Positions 6,861 through 15,122 of a stretch of 64,000 nt of DNA are shown in pieces; position 1 is the first letter of the stretch; each line of letters starts with the position of its first letter. This DNA is from Prevotella communis (lineage in GTDB: Bacteria; Bacteroidota; Bacteroidia; Bacteroidales; Bacteroidaceae). The DNA is taken from contig NZ_CP091792.1 of NCBI RefSeq assembly GCF_022024115.1, forward strand, positions 62,001 to 126,000, given 5' to 3'. Under the pieces are notes generated by a model. The model worked only from the letters and a program-made list of their open reading frames with translations. It ran no database searches and was not told where the DNA came from. The position numbers and the translations under genes are program-made.

Positions 6861-7278
6861 ATGAAAACAAACATTATTAATCATACAGTACAAACAATCA
6901 CGTCGCTCGAAATTGCTGAGCTGACAGGTAAACAACATTTTCATCTCATGCGCAACATTAGAAAGATGGAGATTGCATGGGAAAAAGTACAAGGGTCCAA
7001 ATTTGGACTCTCGTCCAGAACCTACCAATTGCCGAACGGTGGAACGAAGTACCAGTCCCCGTGGCATCTTCAAGGCTATCCGAAAGATGGAACCTGCATG
7101 GATAAAAATATGTGGGTCGATTTTTCGGCTGACATCCAGAACCATCAAACAGCCTAACGGTGGAACTCGTGAAGTACCTTGCTACTCGCTTACTAAGACC
7201 GAGTGTCTCTACATCGCCACGAAGTTCAACGACGAGGCACGCGCCAAGTTGGTGCTGCGCGACATGGGCATCCAGTGA
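6861..7278 (+). pseudogene. Rha-family phage regulatory protein, broken by a 121-nt internal duplication
   Basis: From the ATG at 6861 the frame encodes ITSLEIAELTGKQHFHLMRN then IRKMEIAWEKVQ, the start of Rha-type antirepressor/regulator proteins. From about 7072 the family continues in the +1 frame (AIRKMEPAWIKICGS, then REVPCYSLTKTECLYIATKF and NDEARAKLVLRDMG) to the stop at 7278. The segment starting GAAAGATGG at 6961 recurs diverged at 7082, an offset of 121 nt, which is not a multiple of three and causes the frame change. It looks like a tandem duplication, or a fusion of two paralogues. Rha genes are usually prophage cargo; no other phage gene is next to it. Confidence 0.7.
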
Positions 7279-7301
7279 TGACAGTACCAGTCCCCGTGGC
7301 A
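7048..7301. repeat. 19-nt direct repeat at and beyond the Rha remnant
   Basis: AGTACCAGTCCCCGTGGCA occurs at 7048-7066 and again at 7283-7301, just after the remnant's stop. The second copy is followed by a further CCAGTCCC. The spacing is 235 nt. Confidence 0.7.
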
Positions 7302-7348
7302 CCAGTCCCATTTTCTCTGTATAGCAGACTGAGCCACCATGCGAGGGC

Positions 7349-9373
7349 TTATTTGCCCTGAAGGATTCCTGTCTCTGTATCCCGATGGTTCATGGTGCGT
7401 TGGATATCACGGTATTTACGGCCAGAGGAAAGATGCCACGTGAGGTTAAAGGTCAGCATGTTGCCCAGATCCCGGCTGTGCTGTGACACCTCCTTGTGGA
7501 TATATCGGCTAAGAACCTCTGTCTGATGATTGAGCGGATTAGAGCATAGGGGATGCTGGGCATACAGGGACAGGGTGATGTTTTTCAGTTGATAGGAAGC
7601 CGTAAGATACCACGCTGCTGCCTGATGCCCACGATGTTCTCCCTCCATGAAGTTCCATCCGTTGTCGGCGTAGGCGGTCAGCGTCCATTTCCCAAGATAG
7701 GCTTCGGCGCTGGCACCGCCATTGAATGCCGTATAGGTATGGCGATAGGTATCGGTAAAGTTGAAAAAGCGGTAAATGCCAGCGTAGAGGGTGAGGGAAA
7801 GATGCTCTGGTATGGCCTCCCAACGGTTCTCGCTCTGGATATAGAAGAAACTGCACTCGTTGTCGGCATTTGTCTGCGTCTGATAGAAATGGCCATCCTT
7901 GCGGTAGTATTTCTCCATGTTGCAGTTGGCATTCAGTCGCCAGTAGCCCTGCAGTTCGCTCATGATTCTCGGCGTGGAGTATATCAGGCGGAGGTCGTGC
8001 GAGGTCACACGATTGGGGGTTATCTCTGGATTGCCCACGAGCGTCTCCATTGCATTCTGTTTGATGCTGACATCGCTGACGAGCGCAATCTGCGATACGT
8101 GTTGCGACACCTCAAAGTCGTATTTTATCTTCAGGCTCCTGGCCAACGGATAGGCAAGGGTCATCTTAGGACGGAACAGCAGAAAACGGTCATTCCATTG
8201 GCCTTGCCGGTAATATCGGGAGCTCACGCCTAAGCCACCCATGTAGGCGAGCTTGCCAAGACGACCTTTCAGTTGCCCGAAGAAATAGAGCATGGATGAC
8301 CGCATGGCGTTGGAGGCATCGGCATCACCCGAATACGCATTATTGATATATTTCTGTCCATACTGGGTACCCAAGGAGAGCGTGAAAGGTTTCAGGCGGT
8401 TCTCATAGACGGCCTCCGTCCAGAGCGAATAAGTCTTACCTGTCACGTCGTAGGCATAACTGCCACCCTCGTTGTGCTCAGCGTGGCTGTCGGTCTTGAT
8501 ATACGTTCCTACGGCATTGGCTGTGAGCGACTGATGTGCCCCAAAGTCATGATGGAAATAGAGGTCGAGCACGGGCGATGAGGTACGCGATGAAGAAAGA
8601 TCTTCGTAGCCTTCAAACCTTGAAAACAAGCGGTTGGGCTGGATGTCCCGACGGGCTGAGAGTTTCGACTGGAACACATAGTTGGAATCACTCAGGCTGT
8701 AGGTCAACTGGATTTTTTGGTCAAGGTTTTTGTTCTGTCCCTCTAACTGTTGGCGCAGGACGTTGTATGCTGTTCCCGACTCCAGTTCGTAGGTCGCCGT
8801 TTCCTCATATTCCGACCCCTTGAAGTTACGATAGTCCAGCGAGTAGTTCACGCCAAACTCGCTCTTTCCATAGTTAAACTTCCCATAGACGGTCTCGTCG
8901 CCATTAACGGCCGTGAGCGTATTTGTCAGGTCTGCTCCGATGTCATATCCGCTGACAGGCCGTTTCACGATGATATTGATGACGTAGGCAATACCCTCAC
9001 CATATCTGACTCCTGGATTATCGATGTAGTCAATCTGCTGTATGGCCTTCATGTCAAGCGAAAGCAGGTCCTCCTTTGATGCCACGATATCGTTGATGCG
9101 CACCTGCACACTCCCAAGATTGGAAAGAGCCGTGACGGTATGCATCACGGGGTCGATACGCAGGTGGGGTAGGGTCAGTTTCGACAAGAGCGAATAGCCG
9201 TTGGACGAACTCTCCAGTTGCTGGCGCGTGGGATAGATGGTCTGACCATCTACCCGTTGGACAACCTTCGACCCTTTTACGGTGACCTCGTGAAGCATTT
9301 CTCCCTCCTTGATGTCCTGGGCATGAACTGCAATCATAGTGGCGAGAAGGGGCATAAAAAACAATCTCTTCAT
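7349..9373 (-). CDS. Outer-membrane beta-barrel / TonB-dependent receptor family protein
   Basis: 674 residues from the ATG at 9373. This start gives a signal peptide (MKRLFFMPLLATMIAVHAQ) and lies downstream of a TATCTTTG promoter word at 9394-9401, so the longer frame to 9451 cannot be the true start. After a short strand region (EVTVKGSKVVQRVDGQTIYP) comes a plug-like part (VQVRINDIVASKEDLLSLDM, IQQIDYIDNPGVRYGEG) and then a barrel as in the outer-membrane beta-barrel family of Bacteroidetes. The ligand is unknown. The next gene upstream encodes a membrane-anchored winged-helix regulator, a pairing that suggests ligand-linked control. Confidence 0.85.
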   Translation of the reverse strand: MKRLFFMPLLATMIAVHAQDIKEGEMLHEVTVKGSKVVQRVDGQTIYPTRQQLESSSNGYSLLSKLTLPHLRIDPVMHTVTALSNLGSVQVRINDIVASKEDLLSLDMKAIQQIDYIDNPGVRYGEGIAYVINIIVKRPVSGYDIGADLTNTLTAVNGDETVYGKFNYGKSEFGVNYSLDYRNFKGSEYEETATYELESGTAYNVLRQQLEGQNKNLDQKIQLTYSLSDSNYVFQSKLSARRDIQPNRLFSRFEGYEDLSSSRTSSPVLDLYFHHDFGAHQSLTANAVGTYIKTDSHAEHNEGGSYAYDVTGKTYSLWTEAVYENRLKPFTLSLGTQYGQKYINNAYSGDADASNAMRSSMLYFFGQLKGRLGKLAYMGGLGVSSRYYRQGQWNDRFLLFRPKMTLAYPLARSLKIKYDFEVSQHVSQIALVSDVSIKQNAMETLVGNPEITPNRVTSHDLRLIYSTPRIMSELQGYWRLNANCNMEKYYRKDGHFYQTQTNADNECSFFYIQSENRWEAIPEHLSLTLYAGIYRFFNFTDTYRHTYTAFNGGASAEAYLGKWTLTAYADNGWNFMEGEHRGHQAAAWYLTASYQLKNITLSLYAQHPLCSNPLNHQTEVLSRYIHKEVSQHSRDLGNMLTFNLTWHLSSGRKYRDIQRTMNHRDTETGILQGK

Positions 9374-9393
9374 ACGTTTGCTGTTTTTGATTG

Positions 9394-9401
9394 CAAAGAT
9401 A
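9394..9401 (-). promoter_or_regulatory. Promoter -7 element of the outer-membrane barrel gene
   Basis: TATCTTTG on the minus strand, 20 nt before the chosen ATG at 9373; it decides the start. Confidence 0.65.
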
Positions 9402-9470
9402 TGAAGAGATTGCCTGTTAGCCGAAAATACTTCCTGACATTTGTCTGACAATTGTCTGACAGATTTCTAT

Positions 9471-10136
9471 CTATCTGATTTTCAGGCTGTATGACTTTCC
9501 TCTGTCTGACTCGATTTTGAGGTCGGATTGTTCTTCTATGATGGGTTTCAGTCGTCGGATCAGCGTGTAGAGTGTCTCGCTGGCATCGGGTTTCTTGGGC
9601 CAGAGGGCATCACATATCTCTGCTTTCGACAGCTGATGTGAGGGTGACTGCCACAGCATTTCCATCAGTTGCTGCTGCATGGGGGTCAGTTTTACTTCGC
9701 TGCCCTTAGCATTGACAAATCTTCCTTCTTGCAGGGCCAGACCGCCATACAGTCCTAATACAGACAGTCGTCTGTGCTGATACAGACCGAACAGTCCCCA
9801 CAGCAGTGCCATCGACCAGAGAATCATCGAAGGACGCTGGTCAGAGAGTGAGAGAATCGTCGCTGTTGATACCTGTGGCCGCGGACGGAATCCTTTCTTG
9901 GTGTCTACAGCCAGAACAGCATTTCCTCTCAATCCTTCTATTTGCAGATGATTGTTGAACACCTGAATCGTATCAGCGCTGATAACGTCCGACTGCTGTT
10001 CTTCCAGAGCCTTGGCCAGTGCCTGGTTCATATCGGCAGTCACCAGCACCTCCGTTGCCTTATAGCTGTTCAGGCTCATCATGCCCGAAGCGATTGTCAG
10101 TGCGAGAAACACTACTCCTACATATCGTTGTTTCAT
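9471..10136 (-). CDS. Membrane-anchored OmpR/PhoB-type winged-helix regulator with reversed (C-terminal) DNA-binding domain
   Basis: 221 residues. An N-terminal transmembrane helix (VGVVFLALTIASGMMSL) leads to a periplasmic segment of about 75 residues, a second helix (SMILWSMALLWGLFGLY, about 103-119) returns to the cytoplasm, and residues 145-221 form a Trans_Reg_C winged helix (KLTPMQQQLMEMLW, AEICDALWPKKPDASETLYT, LIRRLKPIIE, RGKSYSLKIR). ToxR and CadC carry the DNA-binding domain at the N-terminus, so the layout here is the reverse. It could sense a periplasmic signal and directly control the adjacent barrel gene, whose promoter lies 70 nt past its stop. No promoter word is clear upstream. 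Confidence 0.8.
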   Translation of the reverse strand: MKQRYVGVVFLALTIASGMMSLNSYKATEVLVTADMNQALAKALEEQQSDVISADTIQVFNNHLQIEGLRGNAVLAVDTKKGFRPRPQVSTATILSLSDQRPSMILWSMALLWGLFGLYQHRRLSVLGLYGGLALQEGRFVNAKGSEVKLTPMQQQLMEMLWQSPSHQLSKAEICDALWPKKPDASETLYTLIRRLKPIIEEQSDLKIESDRGKSYSLKIR

Positions 10137-10200
10137 TGTTGTGAATTAGAACATCTGTGATGATAGCCTCGGTCGCTTGCTTATGTTGTTTCAGTTTCTT

Positions 10201-11673
10201 TTATCCAAAGAATTCGCCGTCGCCCTGCTGGTCGTAGCTGCTGCCGTCGAAGCAGTGGGTGCAGACTTGGCTCTTGGGCAGGCCGATAGACTCGATGAGG
10301 TCCTCGATATGAGCGAACTTCAGGGAGGTGAGACCCAAGCGGCGGGCAATCTCCTCTACCATGCGCTTATATTCAGGTGAGTCGGTCTTGGCATACTGGT
10401 CGAGCTTGGCCTTGTCGTCGCCCTCGAAATCGCGGATGATACGACGGGTGATGAGTTCCAGGTCGCTCTTACTGTTGGTGAAACCAATAAACGGACAGCC
10501 ATAGACCAGGGGAGGACAAGAGATACGTACGTGTACCTCCTTGGCGCCGTTCTGTATGAACTCGCGGGCATTGTCGCGCAACTGTGTGCCACGCACGATA
10601 CTATCGTCGCAGAACACCACGCGCTGGTCCTTCAGGAGGGCTGCGTTGGGAATCAGCTTCATCTTGGCCACGAGGTCACGACGACTCTGGTTGCCAGGCG
10701 TAAATGAGCGAGGCCATGTAGGCGTATATTTCAGTACGGCACGCTTGTAGGGAATGCCAGAACCTTCAGCATAGCCCAGGGCCATACCTACGCCAGAATC
10801 GGGGATACCGCAAACGAGGTCGGCCTCGATATCGTCTTTCTCACCCATCATACGTCCGTTTTTCTCACGAACATACTCGGTGTTGATACCTTCATAGTTG
10901 GATGCGGGGAATCCGTAGTAAACCCACAGGAACGAGCAGATCTGACAGCGCTTGAAGGCTGGCTGCAGTACCTCGAAACCATCGGCCTTGAGGCGTACAA
11001 TCTCGCCAGGACCCAGGTCGCGCACGGGCTTATAGTCCAGATTGGGGAAACTGGTGGTCTCGCTACTTACGGCATGCGCCTTGACACAGTCGTCTGTGCC
11101 GATGGGCGAGAGCTGATGCGTCTCCTTCTTACCAATCACGATAGGTGTGCGTCCCAGTACGTCGCGCGCAGCAATGATACCATCTTCTGTAAGAATCAGC
11201 ATGGAGCATGAGCCCTTGATCTTACGGTATACCATGTTGATACCCTCAACGAAGGTGGAACCCATATTAATGATAAGTGCCACCAACTCTGTCTGATTCA
11301 GGTTGTTGGCACTTTGTTCGCTGAGGTGCATGCGCTGGGCAAGCAGTTCATCGGCAATCTCGCGCAGGTTGTTGATCTTAGCAACAGTCACCACGGCATA
11401 ACGGCCCAGATGTGAGTTGATGATGATTGGCTGAGGGTCGGTGTCGCTGATAACACCCAGTCCCTGATTACCACAGAAATCATGGAGTTCGTCCTCGAAC
11501 TTTGAGCGGAAATAATCGCGTTCTAGAGAGTGGATACTACGGCTAAAGCCTTTCTCCTTGTCGAAGGTCACAAGACCTGCTCGTTTAGTACCAAGATGTG
11601 AATTGTAGTCTGTGCCGTAAAACAAATCGTTTACGCAGTCACGTGTGGAAATGGTTCCGAAAAATCCGCCCAT
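10201..11673 (-). CDS. purF: Amidophosphoribosyltransferase homologue (PurF family) lacking Cys at position 2
   Basis: 490 residues. The C-terminal phosphoribosyltransferase domain is complete, with the PRPP loop RVVFCDDSIVRGTQLRDN, and the N-terminal Ntn-hydrolase-like domain is recognisable (GTDYNSHLGTKRAGLVTF, INNLREIADELL). PurF makes phosphoribosylamine from PRPP and glutamine, the first committed step of purine synthesis. The protein starts MGGFFGTISTRDC instead of the canonical MCGI/V, so the N-terminal nucleophile cysteine needed for glutaminase activity is missing; the nearest Cys is residue 13. It may use ammonia, be regulatory, or be a paralogue of a normal PurF elsewhere. It is transcribed alone from a TACCTTTG promoter. 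Confidence 0.85.
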   Translation of the reverse strand: MGGFFGTISTRDCVNDLFYGTDYNSHLGTKRAGLVTFDKEKGFSRSIHSLERDYFRSKFEDELHDFCGNQGLGVISDTDPQPIIINSHLGRYAVVTVAKINNLREIADELLAQRMHLSEQSANNLNQTELVALIINMGSTFVEGINMVYRKIKGSCSMLILTEDGIIAARDVLGRTPIVIGKKETHQLSPIGTDDCVKAHAVSSETTSFPNLDYKPVRDLGPGEIVRLKADGFEVLQPAFKRCQICSFLWVYYGFPASNYEGINTEYVREKNGRMMGEKDDIEADLVCGIPDSGVGMALGYAEGSGIPYKRAVLKYTPTWPRSFTPGNQSRRDLVAKMKLIPNAALLKDQRVVFCDDSIVRGTQLRDNAREFIQNGAKEVHVRISCPPLVYGCPFIGFTNSKSDLELITRRIIRDFEGDDKAKLDQYAKTDSPEYKRMVEEIARRLGLTSLKFAHIEDLIESIGLPKSQVCTHCFDGSSYDQQGDGEFFG

Positions 11674-11700
11674 AGTTGTTATCGCTGTTTAATTTGGGCG

Positions 11701-11708
11701 CAAAGGTA
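11701..11708 (-). promoter_or_regulatory. Promoter -7 element of the PurF homologue
   Basis: TACCTTTG on the minus strand, 27 nt before the ATG at 11673. Confidence 0.65.
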
Positions 11709-11752
11709 CGAATAAATTATGAAATACAAACGAAGTATTACGATTTTTTTAG

Positions 11753-11760
11753 TAATTTTG
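11753..11760 (+). promoter_or_regulatory. Promoter -7 element of the MFS gene
   Basis: TAATTTTG, only 8 nt before the ATG at 11769, implying a very short leader. Confidence 0.6.
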
Positions 11761-11768
11761 CAGCCATC

Positions 11769-12959
11769 ATGACACAAGACAAACTTTGGAATGCGAACTA
11801 CTGTAAGGTGATGGCGGCGAATTTCTCGCTGTTTTTTGCCTTTTATGTGCTGACGCCACTATTGCCGCTGTATCTGAGTGAGCACTTCGGAGCCACGAAG
11901 GATGTGATTGGCATGGTGCTGTCGGGCTATACCATCACGGCCCTGCTGGTACGTCCGTTCAGCGGGTATGTGGTAGATACGTTTCCTCGCAAGAAGGTGC
12001 TGCTGATTTGTTTTACGGCCTTCGCCATCTTCTTTGCAGGCTATCTGGCAGCGTCGACACTCCTGCTGTTCCTGATAGTACGTACGTTGCACGGCGGTCC
12101 CTTTGGTGCCTTGACGGTGGCCAATTCGACGGTGGCTATCGACGTGTTGCCCAGCAGTCGGCGTACAGAGGGCATCGGCTATTACGGTCTGTCCAACAAC
12201 CTGGCGATGGCTATCGCCCCCACTATCGGCATCTTCGTCTATCAATGGAGTGGCAGCTTTGAGTTGCTGTTCTGGATAGCGCTGGCAGTGGCAGTAGGGG
12301 GACTGATGGTTGATAGTACGGTAAAGACCCGCCCCCAGCCCCTCCCTAAAGGGCGGGGAGTGATTACCCTCGACCGCTTCTTCCTTCTGCGCGGCTGGCT
12401 CTTAGGCGTCAATATGGTGGCCTTTGGCTTCAGCTTTGGCGTGCTGAGCAACTATCTGGCTATCTATGGCAAGGAGGTGATGGGTATCACGGGTGGCACT
12501 GGCACGTATTTCATGCTGTGCAGCGTAGGACTGATACTGTCGCGCATACAAGGTGGCAAGGCGTTGCGTAAGGGTAGGTTGACGCATAATGCGGGTAGCG
12601 GCATGGTGATATCGCTCATCGGCTACACGCTGTTTATACTGGTGCCTAATATGGTGGGCTATTATGCGTCGGCTTTGCTGATTGGACTGGGCAACGGTCA
12701 CATGTGGCCTGCTTTCCAGAATATGACGATCAACGTGGCGAGCAACAACCAGCGCGGTACGGCCAACTCTACCATCCTGATCTCCTGGGATATCGGCATG
12801 GGACTGGGCATCCTCGTGGGAGGTGTCATCGCAGAGCTCATCAGTTATGGAGCCGCTTTTTGGACCGTAGTGCTTATCAACGGCTCAGGCGTTGCCCTGT
12901 TCTTCCTGGCAACAAAACAGTTCTTCCTGAAAAGGAACCTGAATGAGACGGTGTTCTAA
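11769..12959 (+). CDS. MFS-family transporter
   Basis: 396 residues with about 12 hydrophobic segments and the MFS loop 2-3 signature (VRPFSGYVVDTFPRKKVLL). The start at 11769 is chosen because the promoter word ends 8 nt upstream and because relatives begin with a similar short N-terminus (NYCKVMAANFSLFFAFYVLT). It is an inner-membrane proton-linked exporter or importer; the substrate cannot be told. In the central cytoplasmic loop the peptide TRPQPLPKGRG is encoded by a C/G-rich palindromic element (12326-12361) that also occurs in the primase gene at 58121, so the loop seems to have taken up a dispersed repeat in frame. The downstream gene is convergent. Confidence 0.88.
   Translation: MTQDKLWNANYCKVMAANFSLFFAFYVLTPLLPLYLSEHFGATKDVIGMVLSGYTITALLVRPFSGYVVDTFPRKKVLLICFTAFAIFFAGYLAASTLLLFLIVRTLHGGPFGALTVANSTVAIDVLPSSRRTEGIGYYGLSNNLAMAIAPTIGIFVYQWSGSFELLFWIALAVAVGGLMVDSTVKTRPQPLPKGRGVITLDRFFLLRGWLLGVNMVAFGFSFGVLSNYLAIYGKEVMGITGGTGTYFMLCSVGLILSRIQGGKALRKGRLTHNAGSGMVISLIGYTLFILVPNMVGYYASALLIGLGNGHMWPAFQNMTINVASNNQRGTANSTILISWDIGMGLGILVGGVIAELISYGAAFWTVVLINGSGVALFFLATKQFFLKRNLNETVF
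12326..12361. repeat. C-rich palindromic element inside the MFS gene
   Basis: CCGCCCCCAGCCCCTCCC followed by TAAAGGGCGGGG; CCGCCC/GGGCGG arms can pair. About 21 of 22 bases match the copy beginning at 58121. It is read in frame as RPQPLPKGRG. Confidence 0.8.
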
Positions 12960-12993
12960 AACTATCGTCTTAACTCCTTTAACTCCTTAACTC
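12960..12993. repeat. TTAACTCC word repeat between convergent genes
   Basis: CTTAACTCCTTTAACTCC then TTAACTCC; a similar run lies at 13969-14003 (TTAATTCTTAACTCC, CACTCTTAACTCC). Confidence 0.5.
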
Positions 12994-13965
12994 CTAAAAA
13001 ACTTTATACCCCCACTTCAGCGCGAAATAGAACAGGGTGCCGAAGAAGAGGCCGGCAATGGCGTCGATGGCGTAGTGGGCCTGGATGTAGAAGGTGCTGA
13101 AGAACAGCAGCACGGCAAAAGGCAGGCAGGTGAACAGCACCTTCCTGTTTTTTGTTTCCCATGCCAGCCACATCACTATCGTGGCCACACCCACATGACT
13201 GCTGGGAAAGGCTGCGGTGGGGCGCTCGCCTGCATCGTGGGCCATGATGAGTAACTTATACATCATGCCGTCTTCCCAACCGGGAATGGGCAGGATGAAG
13301 TCGCGATTATGGACGTCAAACTGTATGGTGTTAAAGTAATCGCCTATATTGGGGAAGATGCCCTGGGCTATCTGGTCTACACCCACAGCCTTGAAATAGA
13401 ACTGCGGACCTGCTACGGGCAGGAAATCGAAGATGAGATAGAACAGGAAGAATGAGCCTACAACGATGAAGGCCGTGCGTTCGAAATGCTCGTAGCGACA
13501 GAAGAAATAGAAGAAGACGATACCTACAAACAGCAGATAATAGCTTACATAGCCCATTGCCATCAACTCGCTGAAGATAGGATGCGAGAAGGTCTGACAG
13601 AACGTCAAAGCGGGTTGGAAGCCAAAGAGCGACTGCTCATAGCCTGCAAACAGGTGGTCGAGGTTGGGAAAGATACGGTTCAGTTCGTAGGTGTCAGGAT
13701 ACCACCACGACAGCAACAGCAGCTGACCGATGACACGAAAGAGGGTTGTCAGGCGACTGGGATACAGTCGGTAGACGCCCCAAAGGGCCAGGGTGAGAAT
13801 GACCGACTGTGCCCTGAACCAGAGCATATCAACGGGATGCGCCAGTCGCACCCATGTAACAAGGATAAACAACGTGGTGAAAATGGTGTAAGCCAACATG
13901 ATCCACTCCACCGCCATCAAGCCCTTCCTGGACTTCTTCTCTACAGCAAATATCTTCTTAATCAA
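12994..13965 (-). CDS. PAP2-superfamily membrane phosphatase / inositolphosphotransferase-like protein
   Basis: 323 residues with six or more membrane helices. The C-terminal half holds the PAP2 signatures: FPSSHVGVATIVMWLAW (SxxxH) and later AHYAIDAIAGLFFG (second His with Asp), as in the AUR1/Ipt1-like PAP2 subgroup that transfers or removes phosphate head groups of lipids. The N-terminus is uncertain: the frame opens with a TTG at 13965 giving a basic leader (IKKIFAVEKKSRKG), while the first ATG is at 13917 (MAVEWIMLAY). In Bacteroides related proteins take part in inositol-lipid synthesis, but no partner gene is present here. It follows the epimerase gene at 39 nt and may share its transcript. 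Confidence 0.78.
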   Translation of the reverse strand: MIKKIFAVEKKSRKGLMAVEWIMLAYTIFTTLFILVTWVRLAHPVDMLWFRAQSVILTLALWGVYRLYPSRLTTLFRVIGQLLLLSWWYPDTYELNRIFPNLDHLFAGYEQSLFGFQPALTFCQTFSHPIFSELMAMGYVSYYLLFVGIVFFYFFCRYEHFERTAFIVVGSFFLFYLIFDFLPVAGPQFYFKAVGVDQIAQGIFPNIGDYFNTIQFDVHNRDFILPIPGWEDGMMYKLLIMAHDAGERPTAAFPSSHVGVATIVMWLAWETKNRKVLFTCLPFAVLLFFSTFYIQAHYAIDAIAGLFFGTLFYFALKWGYKVF

Positions 13966-14004
13966 CTTTTAACTCTTAATTCTTAACTCCTCACTCTTAA
14001 CTCC

Positions 14005-14994
14005 CTACAGCCATCCGTTTTCTTTGTACCACTTGATTGTCAGGGGTACGCCTTTCTCCAACGTGTATTCTGGCTCATAGCCCAGTTCGCGACGGGCTGG
14101 TTCGATATCGCATCGCCAGTTGCGCTGCTTCAGGATATGGTATTTATCATTATTCAGGGCTGAGATCTTGCCTGTGATATGTCCCCACTTATCGCCAAAG
14201 AAGGTGATGACGCGCAGCACCCAGATAGGTGCCGTGATGCGTACCCACCAGGGATTGCCTAACTCCTTGCGGATGAGGTCGGAGAACGTGGTTGACTGAT
14301 ACACCTCGCCATCAGAGAGGAAGTACTTCCTGCCTGTCTGTCCCTTCTCGCAAGCCAGGAAGACAGCCTGCACTACGTCGAGCACATAGACGAAGGTGAT
14401 GTCCTGCTGCTGATAGCCCACAGCGAAATCAGAATGCTGCTTGATACTCTTTGCCATCAGGAAATAGTCGCGCTCACGAGGGCCATAGACGCCTGTGGGA
14501 CGGAGAATGACGTAGGGGAAATCTAATTTCTCCAGCCACTGCTCTGCCTCCAGCTTACTCTTACCGTATTCCGTGTTGGGCTGAGGCGTGTCTGTCTCCT
14601 TGATTTCCACGTAGGGCTGCTGTTCATGAATAGCGCCAAAGACACTCAGCGAACTGAGATACACGAAGCGCTTCAGGGGCATCTTCAGGTTGATGAGCGC
14701 ACGCACCAGGTTCTTCGTACCCTCTGTGTTGATACGATAGAAATCGCTGGTATTCAAGCATTTCGTCACGCCGGCAGCATGCACCACGTAGTCGAACGAA
14801 TGTTCCTTCAACTGCTCTTCCAACTGCGTCTGATTGCTCAGGTTCAGTTCTATGAAATGGATACGCTCGTCCTGCAGGAAGTCTCTCTTACTACTTCCCC
14901 TGACGGCAGCCCACGTCTCAAACCCGCGCTTCAGCGCCTCTTCCACGATAAACGAGCCAATGAATCCGCTGGCTCCTGTAATGAGTATCTTCAT
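14005..14994 (-). CDS. NAD(P)-dependent epimerase/dehydratase (extended SDR)
   Basis: 329 residues. The Rossmann motif GASGFIG sits at the N-terminus (MKILITGASGFIG), the active-site YGKSK lies in NTEYGKSKLEAEQWL, and LRPTGVYGPRERDYF is the usual substrate-side loop. Such enzymes act on nucleotide sugars or, in the sterol/flavanone-like subgroup, on hydroxy-ketones. The start at 14994 is fixed by a TAATTTTG promoter word at 15016-15023, which overlaps the alternative upstream ATG. The PAP2 gene follows on the same strand. Substrate not predictable. Confidence 0.88.
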   Translation of the reverse strand: MKILITGASGFIGSFIVEEALKRGFETWAAVRGSSKRDFLQDERIHFIELNLSNQTQLEEQLKEHSFDYVVHAAGVTKCLNTSDFYRINTEGTKNLVRALINLKMPLKRFVYLSSLSVFGAIHEQQPYVEIKETDTPQPNTEYGKSKLEAEQWLEKLDFPYVILRPTGVYGPRERDYFLMAKSIKQHSDFAVGYQQQDITFVYVLDVVQAVFLACEKGQTGRKYFLSDGEVYQSTTFSDLIRKELGNPWWVRITAPIWVLRVITFFGDKWGHITGKISALNNDKYHILKQRNWRCDIEPARRELGYEPEYTLEKGVPLTIKWYKENGWL

Positions 14995-15015
14995 AGGAAT
15001 TTCGAAATCTGGGTG

Positions 15016-15023
15016 CAAAATTA
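15016..15023 (-). promoter_or_regulatory. Promoter -7 element of the epimerase gene
   Basis: TAATTTTG on the minus strand, 21 nt before the ATG at 14994. Confidence 0.65.
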
Positions 15024-15086
15024 CGGCTTTTTATTGGATTAATGCAAAAAAGTGTCCTTTTTTTGTATAATTCGCAAAAATCTTCA

Positions 15087-15094
15087 TACCTTTG
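15087..15094 (+). promoter_or_regulatory. Promoter -7 element of the LRR lipoprotein gene
   Basis: TACCTTTG, 28 nt before the ATG at 15123. Confidence 0.65.
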
Positions 15095-15122
15095 CAGCCG
15101 ATAGATTCTTAACCATAAGTAC

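Noticed and set aside
6955-7180. Possible diversity-generating retroelement (template and variable repeat) at the Rha remnant
   Set aside because: Differences between the two units are not limited to adenine positions and no reverse transcriptase gene is present in the window.
7553-8233. Plus-strand open frame of 226 residues over the outer-membrane barrel gene
   Set aside because: No domain pattern and no promoter; it mirrors the coding strand of the barrel gene.
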